DNA of 64,000 nt from contig NZ_JAOPHT010000009.1 in NCBI RefSeq assembly GCF_025515305.1, positions 1 through 64,000 on the forward strand. The letters are read 5' to 3'. The stretch is from Roseicyclus sediminis. GTDB taxonomy: Bacteria; Pseudomonadota; Alphaproteobacteria; Rhodobacterales; Rhodobacteraceae. Every line of letters starts with the position of its first letter. Positions within the stretch are counted from its first letter, which is position 1. The position numbers and the translations under genes were made by a program. Positions 62,282 to 64,000 of this stretch are shown here, in pieces. The notes below the pieces were generated by a model, which saw only the letters and a list, made by a program, of their open reading frames with translations, did not search any database and was not told the origin of the DNA.

Positions 62282-63406
62282 GGTCCCGCGCATCACTGCC
62301 CTTGCCGCGAGGGTCCTGATCCGGTCACGGATTTCCGGACGCACTGGACCGGGACGCGGCGCGTCGCGGAGCGTGGTGAACCAGTGCCCCGGCGGGTTGC
62401 GCCCCGCGCGCGCGTTCTCCCAGTGCAGGGCGCGCAGGACGGCCTCGGCCTCTGCCGGCAACCGGTCCGGTATCTCGCGCCGGTTGAGCGTCGCCCAGAC
62501 GCCGGTCCAGAGCCGTCCGACCGACCAGGGATTGTAGCCGCCGCCCCCCAGCACGAGGAGCCGTGGCGCCCCGAGCTCCATCAGCCCCGAGAGAACCTCC
62601 CAATGCGCGTTGTTCGAGAGCGAAAGGCGCGACAGCGGGTCTTCCTCGACGGCGTCGGCACCGCATTGAAGCACGATGGCCTCGGCCCCGAAGGCCGCGA
62701 CGGCGGGAAGGATCAGGCGGTCGCGGATCTCGGCCATCTCGCGGTCGTTCAGGCCGCGCGGGACCGGAAGGTTCAGGCAGTTGCCGCCTCCGTCCTCTTC
62801 CAGCGCGCCCGTGAAGGGCCAGCGCCGTTCCTCGTGGACCGAGATCAGCAGGGTTTGCGGGTCGCCGGCGAGGCCATGCTCCACCCCGTCGGAATGGTGG
62901 GCGTCGATGTCGACATAGGCGATCCGACCCACACCCGCCCGCCGGAGGGACAGGATCGCGAGGACCGGGTCGTTGAGGTAACAGAAACCGCCCGCCCGGT
63001 CGGGAAAGCCGTGATGCGTGCCGCCGCCGGGATGGTAGACCACGCCGCCCTCCCGCAGCAGTTCCCCTGCCAGCAGGGAGGCGCCCGCCGCGGTGGCGGG
63101 GCGCCGGAACATCTCGGGGTAGATCGGATTTGAGACCGTGCCGAGACCGTGGCGGGCGCGAACCTCGTCGCTGACGGCCTGTGCCCGCTCGGCCGCCTCG
63201 AGCGCGGCGACATACTCCGGCGTATGCCAGATCGTCAGTGCGGCCGGCTTGGCGCGCGGGCTTGGCCGGTACTGGTCGGAGCCGAGCCATCCCAGCGCCC
63301 GCGACAGGTCCATCACCGTCGAGACGCGCGGCACACGCAGGGGATGCCGCGCCCCGTAGGACGAGGCGCGGTAGATCTCGGAACCGAGGAACAGGGGCGC
63401 ATCCAT
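62267..63406 (-). CDS. histone deacetylase / acetoin utilisation (AcuC)-family protein
   Basis: The 379-residue zinc-hydrolase has the family motifs GGGTHHGFPDRAGGFCYLND, with the proton-relay His pair, and IAYVDIDAHHSDGVEHGLA, with Asp and His zinc ligands; a third Asp is likely in QCGADAVEEDPL; then GGGGYNP near the end with a conserved Tyr. Bacterial members deacetylate polyamines, acetyl-lysine or acetoin-pathway proteins. It lies upstream of hemP, DUF2267 and SET genes on the same strand, but the hemP promoter splits them. Substrate unknown. Confidence 0.9.
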   Translation of the reverse strand: MDAPLFLGSEIYRASSYGARHPLRVPRVSTVMDLSRALGWLGSDQYRPSPRAKPAALTIWHTPEYVAALEAAERAQAVSDEVRARHGLGTVSNPIYPEMFRRPATAAGASLLAGELLREGGVVYHPGGGTHHGFPDRAGGFCYLNDPVLAILSLRRAGVGRIAYVDIDAHHSDGVEHGLAGDPQTLLISVHEERRWPFTGALEEDGGGNCLNLPVPRGLNDREMAEIRDRLILPAVAAFGAEAIVLQCGADAVEEDPLSRLSLSNNAHWEVLSGLMELGAPRLLVLGGGGYNPWSVGRLWTGVWATLNRREIPDRLPAEAEAVLRALHWENARAGRNPPGHWFTTLRDAPRPGPVRPEIRDRIRTLAARAVMRGTIPIN

Positions 63407-63500
63407 CCCGGTGCCAGCTATCTTCTCCTGCCGGGCGGTCAAGGCGCCCCGATCGCCTGACCGTTGATCGGTGGCGCACGTCGTGCGATACGGGGCGGCC

Positions 63501-63986
63501 ATGACGAAGAAACCCGCCATCCAGACGCCGCTGCGCATAGGCGCGGCCGCCAAGCGCGAGACCCGGACCCAGTTCGGCGCGCTCTGCTACCGGCGTGCCA
63601 AGTCGAAGAAGTCCGGCTTCGAGGTGCTGCTCGTTTCGTCGCGCGATACGGGGCGCTGGATCATTCCCAAGGGATGGCCCGTCGACGGCGAGACGCCGGC
63701 TGCCGCCGCCGCGATGGAGGCCTGGGAAGAGGCCGGCGTCCGCGGGCGGGCGCATGAAACCTGCATCGGGCATTTTTCCTACCACAAATGGATCGACGAG
63801 GAACTGTCGCTGCCCTGCATTGTCGGCGTCTTCCCGGTCGAGGTCCTGCGGCTCGACGACGATTACCCCGAGGCCCAGGAGCGCAAGCGCAAGTGGTTCT
63901 CGCCGAAGAAGGCCGCGCAGCGCCTGAGCGAGCCCGAATTGCGCCAGATCGTCCAGAGCTTCGATCCCGCGCGTCTGCCGGGCTAG
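63501..63986 (+). CDS. Nudix hydrolase, diphosphoinositol-polyphosphate-phosphohydrolase-like
   Basis: The 161-residue protein has a Nudix box: G, five residues, E, seven residues, then M-E-A-W-E-E-A-G-V, so the Arg of the REUXEEXGU motif is replaced by Met while the metal-binding Glu residues remain. WIIPKGWPVDGE before it is typical of DIPP-like enzymes in alphaproteobacteria. Nudix enzymes cleave nucleoside-diphosphate-linked substrates; here the substrate is unknown. ATG 63501 is divergent from the deacetylase gene. It ends 14 bases before the window edge. Confidence 0.9.
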   Translation: MTKKPAIQTPLRIGAAAKRETRTQFGALCYRRAKSKKSGFEVLLVSSRDTGRWIIPKGWPVDGETPAAAAAMEAWEEAGVRGRAHETCIGHFSYHKWIDEELSLPCIVGVFPVEVLRLDDDYPEAQERKRKWFSPKKAAQRLSEPELRQIVQSFDPARLPG

Positions 63987-64000
63987 GGAGACGCCGCGAA

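Noticed and set aside
1-64000. CRISPR array, tRNA, rRNA, transposase, integrase or attachment site
   Set aside because: No regular spaced repeats, no cloverleaf-like gene, no transposase or integrase motif and no direct repeats flanking an insert were seen.

Overview
The window reads as chromosomal DNA of a high-GC (roughly two thirds G+C) alphaproteobacterium, most likely a member of the Rhodobacteraceae/Roseobacter group. The reasons are the gene orders lgt-midA-pgeF and SUV3-like helicase - S4 protein - FdxA - CarD, a fused single-operon Pnt transhydrogenase, HppD beside an Lrp regulator, small order-specific proteins, and Shine-Dalgarno-led genes packed with ATGA/GTGA overlaps. No tRNA, rRNA, CRISPR array, insertion sequence or prophage was seen. 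Only the first gene is cut by the window edge; no gene looks frameshifted. Layout: 1-6.8 kb holds a truncated TPR-sulfotransferase, a leftward pgeF/midA/lgt operon (envelope and respiratory assembly), ubiK, a membrane-anchored DUF2726-like protein and a YbjN protein. 6.8-10.9 kb holds proC - CsaA-like - hydroxyacid dehydrogenase in a tight operon, thymidine kinase, an HTH-like protein and a GST. 10.9-16.3 kb holds a KAS III-like enzyme, the LolCE/LolD lipoprotein-release transporter, a lysophospholipase-like hydrolase with an SCP2 protein, and a periplasmic TPR protein. 16.3-21.4 kb is the helicase/S4/FdxA/CarD block. 21.4-25.3 kb has divergent cobS and cobT (late cobalamin assembly) and a Kef-type antiporter. 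25.3-32 kb has Lrp/HppD (tyrosine catabolism), a secreted HExxH protein, a lyxose-isomerase-like enzyme, purD and xseA. 31.9-35.4 kb is a two-subunit molybdenum hydroxylase with a divergent TetR regulator. 35.4-46.2 kb is one functional locus: a peptide-type ABC importer (binding protein and two permeases leftward, fused double ATPase rightward) followed by an ArgE-like deacetylase and three tandem M20 amidohydrolase paralogues, which together suggest uptake and deacylation of N-acyl amino acids or small peptides. 46.2-53.4 kb has a tyrosine-phosphatase-like protein, a YbaY/META fusion, a nuclease, moaA, a lipoprotein, an acyl-CoA synthetase and a DUF3422 membrane protein. 53.6-59.1 kb has kynureninase, an SDR and pntAB. 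59.1-64 kb has a three-repeat secreted protein, a SET-domain protein, DUF2267, HemP with a recognisable iron-box promoter, a histone-deacetylase-family enzyme and a Nudix hydrolase. The most interesting non-coding signals are overlapping perfect palindromes between two convergent genes (52.0 kb), two copies of a dispersed palindromic element (8.9 and 14.3 kb), a multi-stem region downstream of kynU (53.5 kb), an AT-rich patch inside purD (30.0 kb) and an iron-box lying between the -35 and -10 of hemP (62.24 kb). I did not find a clearly novel defence, mobile or biosynthetic system; the best candidates for something undescribed are the three-repeat periplasmic protein and the amplified M20 locus.
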